A stretch of DNA of 64,000 bases, from the NCBI RefSeq assembly GCF_010131535.1, contig NZ_WUBS01000009.1, positions 124,001 to 188,000 on the forward strand, read 5' to 3'. The position numbers were made by a program, and so were the translations under genes. Shown piece after piece: positions 7,919 through 17,921 of the stretch (position 1 is its first letter; the number at the start of each line of letters is the position of its first letter). Below the pieces are notes generated by a model. It saw only the letters and a list, made by a program, of their open reading frames with translations, was not told where the DNA came from and did no database searches. This DNA comes from Acerihabitans arboris (GTDB lineage Bacteria; Pseudomonadota; Gammaproteobacteria; Enterobacterales; Enterobacteriaceae).

Positions 7919-10231
7919 TCAGAAGTGAGTGTTCAGGCCAAGGTAGAATGTCCTGCCCGGTTCGTTGTAGGTGGCGGCGCCGGCGCCGTACATATAGGCG
8001 TTGGTGGCGGCGTTGCCGGTGGTCTGGGCGTTGCCGGCGCGGAACTGGCGCTTATCGAACAGGTTGTCGATGCCCAGGGTGACGCTGGCGTATTTGTTGA
8101 CATCATAGGTGCCGCTCAGGCCGATAATGGCGTAAGGGCTGACCTCGTCGGTTTCGCTGCCGGTAACGCGTTCGCCCTTGTAGTTGTACTTCTTCGGTTT
8201 TTGGGTGCCGTACCAGGAAAGGGTGGACTGCACCGACAGATCCTGGCGCGCCTGCCAGCTCAAGGTTGAGTTCAGCGTATATTCCGGGATGATGGACAGG
8301 TAATCGCCGGTCTCTTTATTCTTGCTTTCAATCATGTAGGTGATGTTGTTATTCCAGGAGATGGTTTCGCTGACCGGGATGTTCAGCGTGCCTTCCAGCC
8401 CTTGTACCACCGCTTTGGGGACGTTTTCCCAACGGTAGATATCGGACGCGCCGTTGGTCGATACGCCGGTCGGCACATAACCCGCCTCGATTTTATTGCG
8501 GTAATCATTGCGGAAATAGGTCACTCCCGCCTGATAGCCGTCGCGCTTGAATTCCAGCCCGATTTCCTTGTTGATGCTGGTTTCCGCCTTCAGGTCATCA
8601 TTACCCAGCAGATAGCAACCGCCGGTGCTGGCGGCGCAGCCCTGGCCGCGGCTGTAGAGCAGGTAGTTGGGATTGGTCTGGAACAGGCTCGGCGCTTTAT
8701 AGGCGCGGGCAATGCCCATCTTCAGGGTGAAATCATCGCCCAGCCCCTGCGAGAGGTTAAGGGAGGGGCTCCAGTTGTCGCCGACGATGGAGTGGTGATC
8801 GAAGCGCAGCCCCGGCACCAGCATGGTGCTGTCGGTCAGTTCCATATTATCCTCGGTAAACAGCGAGAAAATATCGGCCGAGGAGTACGGGCTGCGGCCG
8901 GTGCTGGATACGCCCGGGATAGCGCCGCCCAACAGGGTCTGGGTATTCGACGCCGGATCCTTCATTTTCTGCTGGTTCCATTCGCTGCCGACCGTCAGGG
9001 TCTGGTTGACCCCCAGCTCAAACGGTACGCTGAGTTCGGTATGCGCCAGCAGGCTGTCCAACTCGATGGTGGAGAAATCGTCATTGGAGAAAATGCCTTC
9101 CGTGCCGCCGGCCAGTCCCTCGTTCAGCCGGGTATTCTTGGTGCGCTCATACTGCACATAGTTCATGGTGCTGATGCCGCTGTCCCAGGCGCCGCGATAG
9201 GTCAGGGCATGGGTCTGGCGGTAGATGCGGTTGGTTTCGTTACCGTAGTTATCCTCTACCAGCGCGCTGGTATTGGTATTCTGGGTATCGCCGGCGTAAA
9301 TGTTGCCCTGGCGGCTGTAAGTGGTTTCATACTCCAGCGAGTGCATCGGCGCCAGATCCCAGTGCAGCAGGGCATCGATATTTTTGTCCCTGACGCCTTC
9401 GCGTCCGGCCGGGATGGTATCGGCATAGGTGCCGGTACGCAGGGATTGATGGCCGTCGTTAAGATCGCGGGCATCGGCCTTGGTTTTACTGTAGCCGCCG
9501 GTCAGGCGAAAGCTGAATGCGTCGCTGAGCGGCCCGGCCAGGCTGAAGTTGGTGCGTTTGGTCGACCCTTCGTCATCATGCTGCGGCATATTCATGTAGG
9601 TATTCCATGAACCATGCCACTCCCCGGTCTCTTTTTTGGTAATAATATTAACCACGCCGCCTGCGGCCCCATTGCCGTAGCGCGCCGCAGCCGGACCGCG
9701 GATCACCTCGATATGATCGATCATTTCCGGCGGCACCCAGGCGGTATCGCCGCGGGTATCGCGCTCGCCGCGCCAGCCCTGGCGCACCGAGTTGCGGCTG
9801 CTGACCGGCAGGCCGTCAATCAGGACCAGGGTATTTTCCGGCCCCATGCCGCGAATATCGATCTGGCGGTTATTGCCGCGCTGGCCGCTGGTGGAGTTGC
9901 CGGTCAGGTTGACGCCGGGCATGGTGCGGATAATTTCCGACACATCGCGGGCGGGCGGTCGTTTCCTGATTTCATCGGCGGAGATGGTGGATACCCCCGG
10001 CGCCTGCAGGTTTTGCTTCGCCGCGGTGACCACGATGGTATCGCCGGTGGCGGTACTCTTGCCGGCGGTTTGAGCGCCGTCGCTTGCCGTGGTGTTGCCC
10101 GACGTCGCGGGTGTTGATACCGGTGCTGTGGTAGTGCTGTCGGCCGCAAACGCAGCCAAAGGAAGTGCCAGAGTCCCCAGGCCCAGACTGATTAAGGTCG
10201 CTAAGGAGTAACCTGATAATGTGGTATGCAT
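7919..10231 (-). CDS. fepA: Ferric enterobactin outer-membrane receptor FepA
   Basis: TonB-dependent 22-strand barrel that imports ferric enterobactin; 770 residues. A signal peptide covers about residues 1-30 (cleavage after AAFAA). A low-complexity Thr/Ala/Ser linker of about 33 residues follows, longer than in E. coli, then the TonB box DTIVVTA (64-70). The plug domain contains MPGVNLTGNSTSGQRGNNRQ and the RGPAAARYGNGAAGGVVN motif. The barrel ends NEPGRTFYLGLNTHF with the C-terminal Phe required for assembly. AGGG lies 6 bp before the ATG. It is divergent from fes with a Fur box between. In E. coli entD follows fepA; here repeats follow instead. Confidence 0.96.
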   Translation of the reverse strand: MHTTLSGYSLATLISLGLGTLALPLAAFAADSTTTAPVSTPATSGNTTASDGAQTAGKSTATGDTIVVTAAKQNLQAPGVSTISADEIRKRPPARDVSEIIRTMPGVNLTGNSTSGQRGNNRQIDIRGMGPENTLVLIDGLPVSSRNSVRQGWRGERDTRGDTAWVPPEMIDHIEVIRGPAAARYGNGAAGGVVNIITKKETGEWHGSWNTYMNMPQHDDEGSTKRTNFSLAGPLSDAFSFRLTGGYSKTKADARDLNDGHQSLRTGTYADTIPAGREGVRDKNIDALLHWDLAPMHSLEYETTYSRQGNIYAGDTQNTNTSALVEDNYGNETNRIYRQTHALTYRGAWDSGISTMNYVQYERTKNTRLNEGLAGGTEGIFSNDDFSTIELDSLLAHTELSVPFELGVNQTLTVGSEWNQQKMKDPASNTQTLLGGAIPGVSSTGRSPYSSADIFSLFTEDNMELTDSTMLVPGLRFDHHSIVGDNWSPSLNLSQGLGDDFTLKMGIARAYKAPSLFQTNPNYLLYSRGQGCAASTGGCYLLGNDDLKAETSINKEIGLEFKRDGYQAGVTYFRNDYRNKIEAGYVPTGVSTNGASDIYRWENVPKAVVQGLEGTLNIPVSETISWNNNITYMIESKNKETGDYLSIIPEYTLNSTLSWQARQDLSVQSTLSWYGTQKPKKYNYKGERVTGSETDEVSPYAIIGLSGTYDVNKYASVTLGIDNLFDKRQFRAGNAQTTGNAATNAYMYGAGAATYNEPGRTFYLGLNTHF

Positions 10232-10451
10232 ATTATCCCTGATCTGAAGCCGATCCGGAGACTGCGCTGGCGGAAATCCAGCGGTATGGACGGCCTGATG
10301 TTTTATTATGTTGATAAAATAAGCAGTTTTTCAGCAACTGCCCGGCGGCGAAAGGCCAATGTTAACCTGCTGTTAACATTGCGTTATTTCCTCGATCAGT
10401 CAATCCAATGACAAATAAAACCGACCCTTTACGGAACTTTTACACACTATT

Positions 10452-10479
10452 GCAAATAGAAATAATTATCAATAGTATT
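10452..10479. promoter_or_regulatory. Fur box between fepA and fes
   Basis: Positions 10452-10470 match the 19-bp Fur consensus at 13 of 19 bases, and an overlapping frame (10461-10479) matches at 12. The region is strongly AT-rich and sits in the 307-bp divergent promoter region, in the same place as the E. coli fepA-fes Fur-controlled promoter. Nothing else was seen in this intergenic stretch. Confidence 0.7.
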
Positions 10480-10538
10480 AAGTTTACGTTTTATATTAAA
10501 AGGTCTACATTCGGGTTTTCCATAAGGAATAGTGCACG

Positions 10539-11852
10539 GTGAATAAAGAGATATTGGCCCGTGCCGACGTAGGCGGCGACGGCTGGTGGCGGGAGGTGGA
10601 ACGCCAGGGCGCGCCTTGGGTGGAGCCAGGCCCGGCCGGACAATGCGGCGTCATCTTCCTGTGGCGTGATCCAGAGGGCGACGAGCGCGCATCCGCTATT
10701 CGCCGGGTATGGATAAACATCAGCGGCGTGACCGACCATCACGGCAATACCGGTCCGCAAAGCCTTGAGCGTATCGCCGGCACGGATGTCTGGTACTGGC
10801 AAACCCGGCTTGGGGAAAGCTGGCGGGGCAGTTACTGCTTTATCCCGTGCCGGGACGACGGTGCTTTCGTCACGCTGACGATGGCGCCCGTGGACCGGGC
10901 CGCGTTGCGCAACGCCTGGCGCGGTTTATTCGCCGGCGCGGTGGCCGATAGGCTAAATCCGCTGCGCGCCTGGACCAACGGGCGCGGCCATCCGGTTTCC
11001 GCGCTGCATATGCCGCGGGCGCCCGCGCAGGCGGCCTGGCGCGAGTTTGACAAGATCGGTCCGGTGGCCGGGCGCACCCTGCCGCCGTTGCCGGCGCCCG
11101 CGGGGCTTGAGCGTCATCGCTGGTTAAGCGAGCGCCTGGGCAATACCCGCGATATATGGATATTCACCACCGGCCGGCGGCGCGAAGCCGAACGCCCCCT
11201 CGCCATCCTGCTCGACGGACAGTTCTGGTCGCGGCAGATGCCGGTTTGGTCGCCGCTGCTGCACATGACCCGGACCGGGGGCCTGCCAGAGGCGGTCTAT
11301 GTGCTGATCGACGCCATCGATACCCGGCAGCGCGGGCGCGAATTAACCTGCAATCCTGACTTCTGGCTGGCGGTGCGGGAAGAACTGCTGCCACAGTTGG
11401 CAACCTGGGCGCCGTACCGTGCCGATCCGGCCACGACGGTGGTGGCGGGGCAAAGCTTTGGCGGCCTGTCGGCCCTGTACGCCGCGCTGAACTGGCCCGG
11501 GCATTTTGGCTGCGTGCTAAGCCAGTCCGGATCCTTCTGGTGGCCAGACCGGGATTTGGCGCAGGCCGAGAACGTCCCCGGCGACGCCAGCCGGCTGCTG
11601 GGCCAGATAGCGCAGGGACTGGGCGACGGTCAGGCGTTAAAGGCGTTTATCGAGGTCGGCGCCAGGGAGCAGCTTATCCATCGGGTAAACGACCGTTTAG
11701 CCGATCTCCTGCGCCGGCGCGGGCATCAGGTCGATTACCGGGTGGTGGACGGCGGCCACGACGCGCTGTGCTGGCGCGGCGGACTGCTGGACGGGCTTGC
11801 CGCGCTGTGGTCCGGCATGTCGCCTATGCCCTGGCTCTTTACCCGCGCTTAG
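10539..11852 (+). CDS. fes: Enterochelin esterase Fes
   Basis: Cytoplasmic trilactone esterase that hydrolyses ferric enterobactin to release iron; 437 residues. The GTG start is supported by AAGGAA 9 bp upstream, with no better in-frame ATG. The C-terminal half is an alpha/beta-hydrolase of the esterase D type with the nucleophile elbow GQSFGG (Ser306) and the catalytic His in GGHDALCW (His407). The N-terminal domain (about 1-180) is the Fes-specific beta domain. It is the first gene of fes-mbtH-entF and is expected to be repressed by Fur-Fe. Confidence 0.95.
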   Translation: MNKEILARADVGGDGWWREVERQGAPWVEPGPAGQCGVIFLWRDPEGDERASAIRRVWINISGVTDHHGNTGPQSLERIAGTDVWYWQTRLGESWRGSYCFIPCRDDGAFVTLTMAPVDRAALRNAWRGLFAGAVADRLNPLRAWTNGRGHPVSALHMPRAPAQAAWREFDKIGPVAGRTLPPLPAPAGLERHRWLSERLGNTRDIWIFTTGRRREAERPLAILLDGQFWSRQMPVWSPLLHMTRTGGLPEAVYVLIDAIDTRQRGRELTCNPDFWLAVREELLPQLATWAPYRADPATTVVAGQSFGGLSALYAALNWPGHFGCVLSQSGSFWWPDRDLAQAENVPGDASRLLGQIAQGLGDGQALKAFIEVGAREQLIHRVNDRLADLLRRRGHQVDYRVVDGGHDALCWRGGLLDGLAALWSGMSPMPWLFTRA

Positions 11853-11914
11853 CCATTTCCACCCATGGGCCATGCCTGTTTTCAGCTATTACGCACTGAT
11901 GCAAGGAGTCTGTT

Positions 11915-12121
11915 TTGGAACAACTCAACCCATTTGACGACCCGCTGCAGGACTGTCTGGTGTTACGCAATCAGCAATCTCAATATAGCCTCTGGCCTGA
12001 TTTCAGTCCGGTGCCCCGCGGCTGGGCGCCGGTATTCGGCCCGGCGCCGCGCGCTGAATGCGGCCGTTGGCTGGAAACTCATTGGACCGATATGCGTCCC
12101 GCCGCGCTGCGTGGCGCATAA
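11915..12121 (+). CDS. ybdZ: MbtH-like NRPS accessory protein (YbdZ)
   Basis: Small chaperone-like partner that binds and activates the adenylation domain of EntF; 68 residues, the usual family size. It contains NPFDDP near the start, SLWP, PRGW and the C-terminal WLETHW pattern characteristic of MbtH proteins. The start is TTG, chosen because AAGGAG lies 6 bp upstream and the family begins just before NPFDD. It lies between fes and entF as in E. coli, 35 bp before the entF GTG. Confidence 0.92.
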   Translation: MEQLNPFDDPLQDCLVLRNQQSQYSLWPDFSPVPRGWAPVFGPAPRAECGRWLETHWTDMRPAALRGA

Positions 12122-12156
12122 CCGGCGCAATCATTCGTTTTAAAGGAGCTACCGCC

Positions 12157-15100
12157 GTGTCAGACATATCCTTGCCAACCGACGCCGATGGACAAGCGAT
12201 CGAAATGCCCCTGGTGGCGGCGCAACCCGGTATCTGGGTTGCCGACCAACTCTCCCCGCTGCATAACGCCTATGCGGTGGCCCATTACATTGAGCTAAAG
12301 GGCGATATCAACAGCGATTGCCTGCTGCGCGCCATCGGCCAGGGTATGGGCGAGGCCGATACCCTGCGGATGCGCTTTGCCGAACGTGACGGCATCCCGG
12401 TGCAATGGGTCGCAGACGATCGGACGTTTGATCGCCCCGATTGCCTGGATCTCGGCGCCGCCGAGGGAGCGGAGAGCGCCGCGCTGGCGCTGATGCAAGA
12501 GGATCTGGCGGGCGACATGCGCGCGCTGAGCGGCAAACCGCTGTACCGGCATATGCTGATACGCGTGGCCCGCGATCGCTGGTTTTGGTATCAGCGCTAC
12601 CATCACCTGCAGGTGGACGGCTTTAGTTTTACCGCCGTCACCCGGCGCATTGCCGCGCTGTATACCGCCTTGATGCGGCTAGAGACGCCGTCGCCGCCTC
12701 CTTTTACCCCGTTCCGGGCGGTGGTGGAGGAATACCAGGCTTATCATCAGTCGGACGCCTGGCAACGCGACGCCGCTTTCTGGCGGGAAAAAGCCGGGCA
12801 ACTGCCGGCGCCGGCCACGCTGGCGCTCAAACCGCTGTCCGGCCAGGCCGCCACCACCCGGTTGCTGCGGCATACGCTGAATCTTGACACCCGGTTGCTG
12901 AACGTCCTGGTAACGGGACAACAACGCGCGCCGGGCGTCGCCGATCTGGCCCTGGCGCTGGTGGCGCTATGGTTTGCCCGGCTGAGCGGGCAAACGTCCT
13001 ATGCCGCCGGCTTTATCTTCATGCGCCGTATGGGCTCGGCGGCCCTGGACGCCACCGGCCCGGTGATCAATGTCCTGCCGCTGGCCGTCAACGTCGGCCC
13101 GCGACAGACGCTGGGCGAACTGGCTTCCACCCTGTCCGGCGAGCTGAAAAGCCTGCGCCGCCATCAGCGCTATGACTCGGAGCAGGTGCAGCGCGATCTG
13201 GGCCGGACCGGCGACGGACAGCCGATGTTCGGCCCGGTATTTAACCTGAAGATGTTCGATTTCCAGCTGGATTTTGCCGGGGTGGAAGGCGTGACCCGCG
13301 CCCTGGCCTCGGGACCGGTGCGGGATGTGGAAATCGCGTTATACCTCGGCGAACAGGAGGTGGCGGTGGAACTGGTGGCCAATGCCGAACGTTACACCGC
13401 CGCCGAACTGGCCGGCCACGCCCGCCGCCTGCCGTTGCTGCTGCGCCAGTTTGCCGCCGCCCCCGCGCTGCAATGCGGCCGGGCCGATCTGCTGGACGCT
13501 CCCGACCATGCGTTGTTGGCGCGCATCAATGACACCGCCAGGCCGGTGGCGCCAGATACGCTCAGCACCCTGCTGGCGCGGCAGGCGTTGCGCGCGCCGC
13601 AGGCCATGGCGCTGATGGATACGCGGCGCCGCCTGACCTATGGCGAAACCCGCGAACAGGTGCTGGCGCTGGCGCAACGACTGGTGGCGCGGGGGGTGCG
13701 GCCGGGCGATATTGTCGCCGTCGCGCTGCCGCGTTCGGTATTTCTGTCGCTGGCGCTGATGGCCATTGTCGAGGTGGGCGCCGCCTACCTGCCGCTGGAC
13801 ACCGGCTATCCGGACGACCGGCTGTGGCTGATGCTGGACGACGCGCGGCCCCGCCTGATTATCACCAGCGAAGATCAGGCCGCGCGTTTCGACACCCGCG
13901 GCGCCCTGCTGCTGTATGACGCGCCGCTGGCCCAAGATCCGCGGCTGCCGCAGGCCTTCCCGGGGCCGTCGGTGCATCATCCCGCCTATATTATCTACAC
14001 CTCCGGCTCGACCGGGCGGCCGAAAGGCGTGGTGGTGGCCCATGACGCCATCGTGAACCGTTTGCTGTGGATGCAGGATCATTATCCGTTGACCGCCGCC
14101 GACGTGGTATTGCAGAAAACCCCCTGCAGCTTTGATGTGTCGGTGTGGGAATTTTTCTGGCCGCTGATCGTCGGCGCGCGGCTGGTGATGGCGCCGCCGG
14201 ACGCCCACCGCGATCCGCAGGCCCTGCTGCAGCTGATGGCGGATTATCGCGTGACCACCCTGCATTTCGTCCCTTCGATGCTGGCGGCGTTTGTCACCGC
14301 GCTGGCCGATGACGACGCCGTTGCCTGCTGCGGTACATTGCGCCGGGTATTTTGCAGCGGCGAGGCGCTGCCCGCCGAGCTGTCCCGCCTGTGGCAACGG
14401 CGTACCGGCGTGGAACTGCATAATCTGTACGGCCCGACCGAGGCCGCGGTTGATGTGAGCTGGTACCCCGCCCATGGCGAGGTGCTGGCGGCGATCGGCG
14501 GGGCGAATGTCCCGATCGGCTTCCCGGTATGGAATACCGGCCTGCGTATTCTTGACGGGCGGTTGCGCCCGGTGCCGCCGGGCGTGGCGGGCGATCTTTA
14601 CCTGACCGGCGCACAGTTGGCCCAAGGCTATCTGGCACGCGCGGAGCTGACCGCCAGCCGGTTCGTGGCCGATCCCGACGGCGACGGCGGGCGGATGTAC
14701 CGCACCGGCGATATTGCCCGCTGGCTGGATAACGGCGCGGTGGAATATCTGGGACGCAGCGACGATCAGCTTAAAATCCGCGGGCAGCGTGTCGAGCTAA
14801 GTGAAATCGACCATGCCCTGCTGTTATTGCCGGGCGTGCGCCAGGCGGTGACCCATGCCCGCGTATTGGGCGCCATGCCCGACGCCGGCGCCGGCGGCGA
14901 CGCCCGGCAACTGGTCGGCTACCTGGTGGCCCAGCCGGGCGAAACGCTGCATCCCGAGGCGCTGCGCGCCGCCCTGGCCGAACGGCTGCCCGCGCATATG
15001 GTGCCGGTGGCGCTGGTCGAGCTTCCCGCCCTGCCGCTCAGCGCCAACGGCAAGCTCGATCGTAAGGCGCTGCCGTTGCCGCGGGCCCGTCAGGCCGCCC

Positions 15101-16116
15101 GTGGGCGTGCGCCGCAAACGGCAACCGAGCGGCGGATTGCCGCGTTGTTTGCGCAACTGTTGCAACAGGAGATCGGGTCGGTTGATGATGACTTTTTCGC
15201 CCTCGGCGGCCACTCCCTGCTGGCGATGCGGCTGGCGGCCGAACTGCGCCGGGCGCTGGGCAAGCCGGTTACCGTCGGGCAGGTGATGGTGGCCTCGACG
15301 GTGGCGCAGCTGGCCGTGTTATTGGACGATAACGGCCGCGATCGGGACGACGATGCGCAGCGCTCCGGCCTGGACGCGGTGTTGCCGCTACGTCATGGCA
15401 ACGGCCCGCCGCTGTTCTGTTTCCACCCCGCGTCCGGATTTGCCTGGCAGTTCAGCGTGCTGCGGCGCTATCTCGATCCGCGCTGGCCGCTGGTGGGTAT
15501 TCAGTCGCCGCGTCCGGACGGCCCGCTGCAACGCTGCGACGATCTGGAGCAGGTATGCGACGCGCACCTGCTGACCGTGCGTAACGTGCAGCCGCACGGA
15601 CCCTATCATTTTATCGGCTACTCGCTGGGCGGCACGCTGGCGCAGGGTATTGCGGCCCGCTTGCGCGCCGCGGGGGAAACGGTGGCGTTTCTCGGCCTGC
15701 TCGATACCTACCCGCCGGAAACCCGCAACTGGAATGCGGTGCAGGGTAAGCACGTGCTGGATCCGGAAGTGCTGGAGGAAGTGCGGCGCGAGCGCGAGCA
15801 GTTTATCGCCGCGCAGCAGGGCATAGCCGAGCCGGCGGGAGGCGGACAGCGGCGGCTGTTTGATGATATCGAGGGTAACTATGCGGATTCGGTGCGCCTG
15901 CTGGCGGCCAGCCGCAGCGCGTATTTTGCCGGGGAAGCCACGCTGTTCGTGGCGCGCCGCACGCTGCCCGCCGATATGGACGTGCGGCAAACCTGGTCGA
16001 CCTATGTGGGCAAGCTGAGCGTACATGAGCTGGACTGCGCCCATGTGGATATCATCTCGCCCGCCTCGTTCCAGGTGCTCGGCCCGCTGCTCAACCAGGT
16101 GCTCAGGGAACTGTAG
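12157..16116 (+). CDS. entF: Enterobactin synthase component F (NRPS, C-A-T-TE)
   Basis: Four-domain non-ribosomal peptide synthetase that activates serine, condenses it with dihydroxybenzoate from EntB, and cyclises three units to enterobactin; 1319 residues against 1293 in E. coli. Condensation domain has HHLQVDG (149-155). Adenylation core is YTSGSTGRPKG (614-624). The thiolation domain has phosphopantetheine Ser1020 in GGHSLLAMRL. The thioesterase has Ser1156 in GYSLGG. The GTG start is chosen from AAAGGAG 8 bp upstream and the conserved PLVAAQPGIW that follows. Activity needs a phosphopantetheinyl transferase, and the usual entD is not in this locus. The end is only 3 bp from convergent fepC, with no fepE. 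Confidence 0.96.
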   Translation: MSDISLPTDADGQAIEMPLVAAQPGIWVADQLSPLHNAYAVAHYIELKGDINSDCLLRAIGQGMGEADTLRMRFAERDGIPVQWVADDRTFDRPDCLDLGAAEGAESAALALMQEDLAGDMRALSGKPLYRHMLIRVARDRWFWYQRYHHLQVDGFSFTAVTRRIAALYTALMRLETPSPPPFTPFRAVVEEYQAYHQSDAWQRDAAFWREKAGQLPAPATLALKPLSGQAATTRLLRHTLNLDTRLLNVLVTGQQRAPGVADLALALVALWFARLSGQTSYAAGFIFMRRMGSAALDATGPVINVLPLAVNVGPRQTLGELASTLSGELKSLRRHQRYDSEQVQRDLGRTGDGQPMFGPVFNLKMFDFQLDFAGVEGVTRALASGPVRDVEIALYLGEQEVAVELVANAERYTAAELAGHARRLPLLLRQFAAAPALQCGRADLLDAPDHALLARINDTARPVAPDTLSTLLARQALRAPQAMALMDTRRRLTYGETREQVLALAQRLVARGVRPGDIVAVALPRSVFLSLALMAIVEVGAAYLPLDTGYPDDRLWLMLDDARPRLIITSEDQAARFDTRGALLLYDAPLAQDPRLPQAFPGPSVHHPAYIIYTSGSTGRPKGVVVAHDAIVNRLLWMQDHYPLTAADVVLQKTPCSFDVSVWEFFWPLIVGARLVMAPPDAHRDPQALLQLMADYRVTTLHFVPSMLAAFVTALADDDAVACCGTLRRVFCSGEALPAELSRLWQRRTGVELHNLYGPTEAAVDVSWYPAHGEVLAAIGGANVPIGFPVWNTGLRILDGRLRPVPPGVAGDLYLTGAQLAQGYLARAELTASRFVADPDGDGGRMYRTGDIARWLDNGAVEYLGRSDDQLKIRGQRVELSEIDHALLLLPGVRQAVTHARVLGAMPDAGAGGDARQLVGYLVAQPGETLHPEALRAALAERLPAHMVPVALVELPALPLSANGKLDRKALPLPRARQAARGRAPQTATERRIAALFAQLLQQEIGSVDDDFFALGGHSLLAMRLAAELRRALGKPVTVGQVMVASTVAQLAVLLDDNGRDRDDDAQRSGLDAVLPLRHGNGPPLFCFHPASGFAWQFSVLRRYLDPRWPLVGIQSPRPDGPLQRCDDLEQVCDAHLLTVRNVQPHGPYHFIGYSLGGTLAQGIAARLRAAGETVAFLGLLDTYPPETRNWNAVQGKHVLDPEVLEEVRREREQFIAAQQGIAEPAGGGQRRLFDDIEGNYADSVRLLAASRSAYFAGEATLFVARRTLPADMDVRQTWSTYVGKLSVHELDCAHVDIISPASFQVLGPLLNQVLREL

Positions 16117-16119
16117 GCG

Positions 16120-16923
16120 TCAGCTCCGGCCCAGCGGCACGATCATCGGCGTATGGGACACGGGATCGTCGATGATCATGCAGCGCAGGCCGAACACCTG
16201 TTCCACCAGCTCGGCGGTAACGATATCCCCGGGCGCGCCCTGGGCCAGGATACGGCCGTCGCGCATGGCCACCAGATGGGTGGCGTAGCGGCACGCATGG
16301 TTAAGATCGTGCAGCACCACCACCAGCGTATGGCCGCCGTTGCGGTTCAGGTCGCGCATCAGCTCCAGCAGATCTATCTGGTGGGCAATATCCAGCCAGG
16401 TGGTGGGTTCGTCCAGCAGCAGCAGCGGCGTTTGCTGCGCCAGCACCATGGCTATCCACACCCGCTGGCGCTGTCCGCCGGACAAGGTATCCACCGACCG
16501 TCCCGCCAGTTCGCCGACGCCGGTGGCCCGCATCGCCTCCAGCACCGCCTGTTCATCCCGCTCACTCCAGCGGCTTAACAGTGATTGGTGGGGATAGCGC
16601 CCGCGCGCCACCAGATCGCCCACCGTAATATCCCCGGGCGCGCTGGAGCTTTGCGGCAATAATCCCAGCCGCCGCGCCACTTCCTTGGTGGCGTAACTGC
16701 CGATCTCCCGGCCGTCAAGCCATACGGTGCCCTGGTTCGGGCGCATCAGGCGGCTTAGCGTGCGCAGCAAGGTCGATTTCCCGCAGGCGTTTGGCCCTAT
16801 TATCACCGTCAGTTCGCCATCGGGTATAGCAATGGACAGATCGCGGACGATGATTTTTTTATCATAGCCGAGCGTAAGATGTTCCGCCCGCAGACGGTCG
16901 GACGACGGGTTAACGGCGCTCAT
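16120..16923 (-). CDS. fepC: Ferric enterobactin ABC transporter ATPase FepC
   Basis: Cytoplasmic ATPase that powers inner-membrane import of ferric enterobactin; 267 residues. Walker A is GPNACGKST, the signature is LSGGQRQR, and Walker B is LLLLDEPT followed by the D-loop WLD. It is last in the fepD-fepG-fepC operon and its ATG overlaps the fepG stop (ATGA), implying translational coupling. Confidence 0.95.
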   Translation of the reverse strand: MSAVNPSSDRLRAEHLTLGYDKKIIVRDLSIAIPDGELTVIIGPNACGKSTLLRTLSRLMRPNQGTVWLDGREIGSYATKEVARRLGLLPQSSSAPGDITVGDLVARGRYPHQSLLSRWSERDEQAVLEAMRATGVGELAGRSVDTLSGGQRQRVWIAMVLAQQTPLLLLDEPTTWLDIAHQIDLLELMRDLNRNGGHTLVVVLHDLNHACRYATHLVAMRDGRILAQGAPGDIVTAELVEQVFGLRCMIIDDPVSHTPMIVPLGRS

Positions 16924-17921
16924 TTTTTTCGCGACTCCCGGATTAATAGACCGATCAGATAGATGCCGCCGATGCTGACGGTAACCACCCCGACGGGAAG
17001 CTGATGAGGGATAAACATGCGCTGGGCGACGAGATCGGCCGCCAGCAGCAGCAGCGCGCCGGTCAGCGCGGCCAGGGGAATAAGCAGGGTCTGGGTGCCC
17101 GCCAGCCGGCGCGATATCTGCGGCGCCACCAGGGCGATAAAGGATATGGGGCCGGCGGCGGCCGTGGCGGCGGCGGTCAGCGCCACGCCCGCCAGCATCA
17201 GGCCCAGGCGCGATTTTTCCACCGGCACGCCGAGCGCGCAGGCGGCGTCATCGCCCATTTCCAATAGCCGCATGCGGCGGGACAGCGCCAGGGCCAGGAA
17301 GAACGCCATGGCGATCGGCACGGACACCGGCAGGCATTTTGCCCAGGTCATGCCGTTAAGCGATCCGGATCTCCATAGCCCGACGGTCAGCGCGGACTCC
17401 AGCGAGGCGCTGACCACCAGCCAGGTATTAAGCGACACCAGCAGGGCGCGGATGGCGATGCCGACGATGATCAGCCGAAAGGTCTGGATGCCGTTGCGCC
17501 AGGCCAGCAGGTAGACCACGGCGGCGGTCGCCAGTCCGCCGGCCAGCGCCGCGCCGGTAATGCCCAGGTAGCTGCTGCTGAACAGGACAATGGCTATCAG
17601 TACGGCGCTGTGCGCGCCGGTATTAAAGCCCATGACATCGGGACTGCCGAGCGGATTACGCATTAATGATTGAAAAATGGCACCGCTGGCGCCAAGCGCC
17701 GCGCCCAGCAGTAACGCCATCGCCACCCGGGGCAGCCGCCATTGCGTCACGATAACCTGGATATTGTGCGCCTCCGCGCCGCGCAAGGCGTCCACCACCT
17801 GGGCGGCGGAGAGCGGCAGCGAACCGGCGCCAAGGCCGTAAATCGCCAGCGTAAGGCATGCGAGCAGCAAAACGCCGGTAGCGACGATAACCCTGGCCCG
17901 GGACCGCCGGTTTACCATCAT
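16920..17921 (-). CDS. fepG: Ferric enterobactin ABC transporter permease FepG
   Basis: FecCD/BtuC-type inner-membrane permease of 333 residues with about nine or ten hydrophobic segments. Conserved blocks include QSLMRNPLGSPDVMGFNTGA and GPISFIALVAPQISRRLAG near the coupling loop. The frame is open far upstream inside fepD, but the start is placed at the first ATG of ATGATG (17921), which overlaps the fepD TGA and gives the family length (E. coli 330). It forms the channel with FepD. Confidence 0.94.
   Translation of the reverse strand: MMVNRRSRARVIVATGVLLLACLTLAIYGLGAGSLPLSAAQVVDALRGAEAHNIQVIVTQWRLPRVAMALLLGAALGASGAIFQSLMRNPLGSPDVMGFNTGAHSAVLIAIVLFSSSYLGITGAALAGGLATAAVVYLLAWRNGIQTFRLIIVGIAIRALLVSLNTWLVVSASLESALTVGLWRSGSLNGMTWAKCLPVSVPIAMAFFLALALSRRMRLLEMGDDAACALGVPVEKSRLGLMLAGVALTAAATAAAGPISFIALVAPQISRRLAGTQTLLIPLAALTGALLLLAADLVAQRMFIPHQLPVGVVTVSIGGIYLIGLLIRESRKK

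Noticed and set aside
8402-9610. 402-codon plus-strand frame opposite fepA
   Set aside because: Antisense shadow caused by GC-rich third positions of fepA, which is a certain gene on the other strand.
13339-14625. 428-codon minus-strand frame opposite entF
   Set aside because: Antisense shadow of the EntF adenylation domain; composition is Gln/Arg/His-rich with no recognisable motif.
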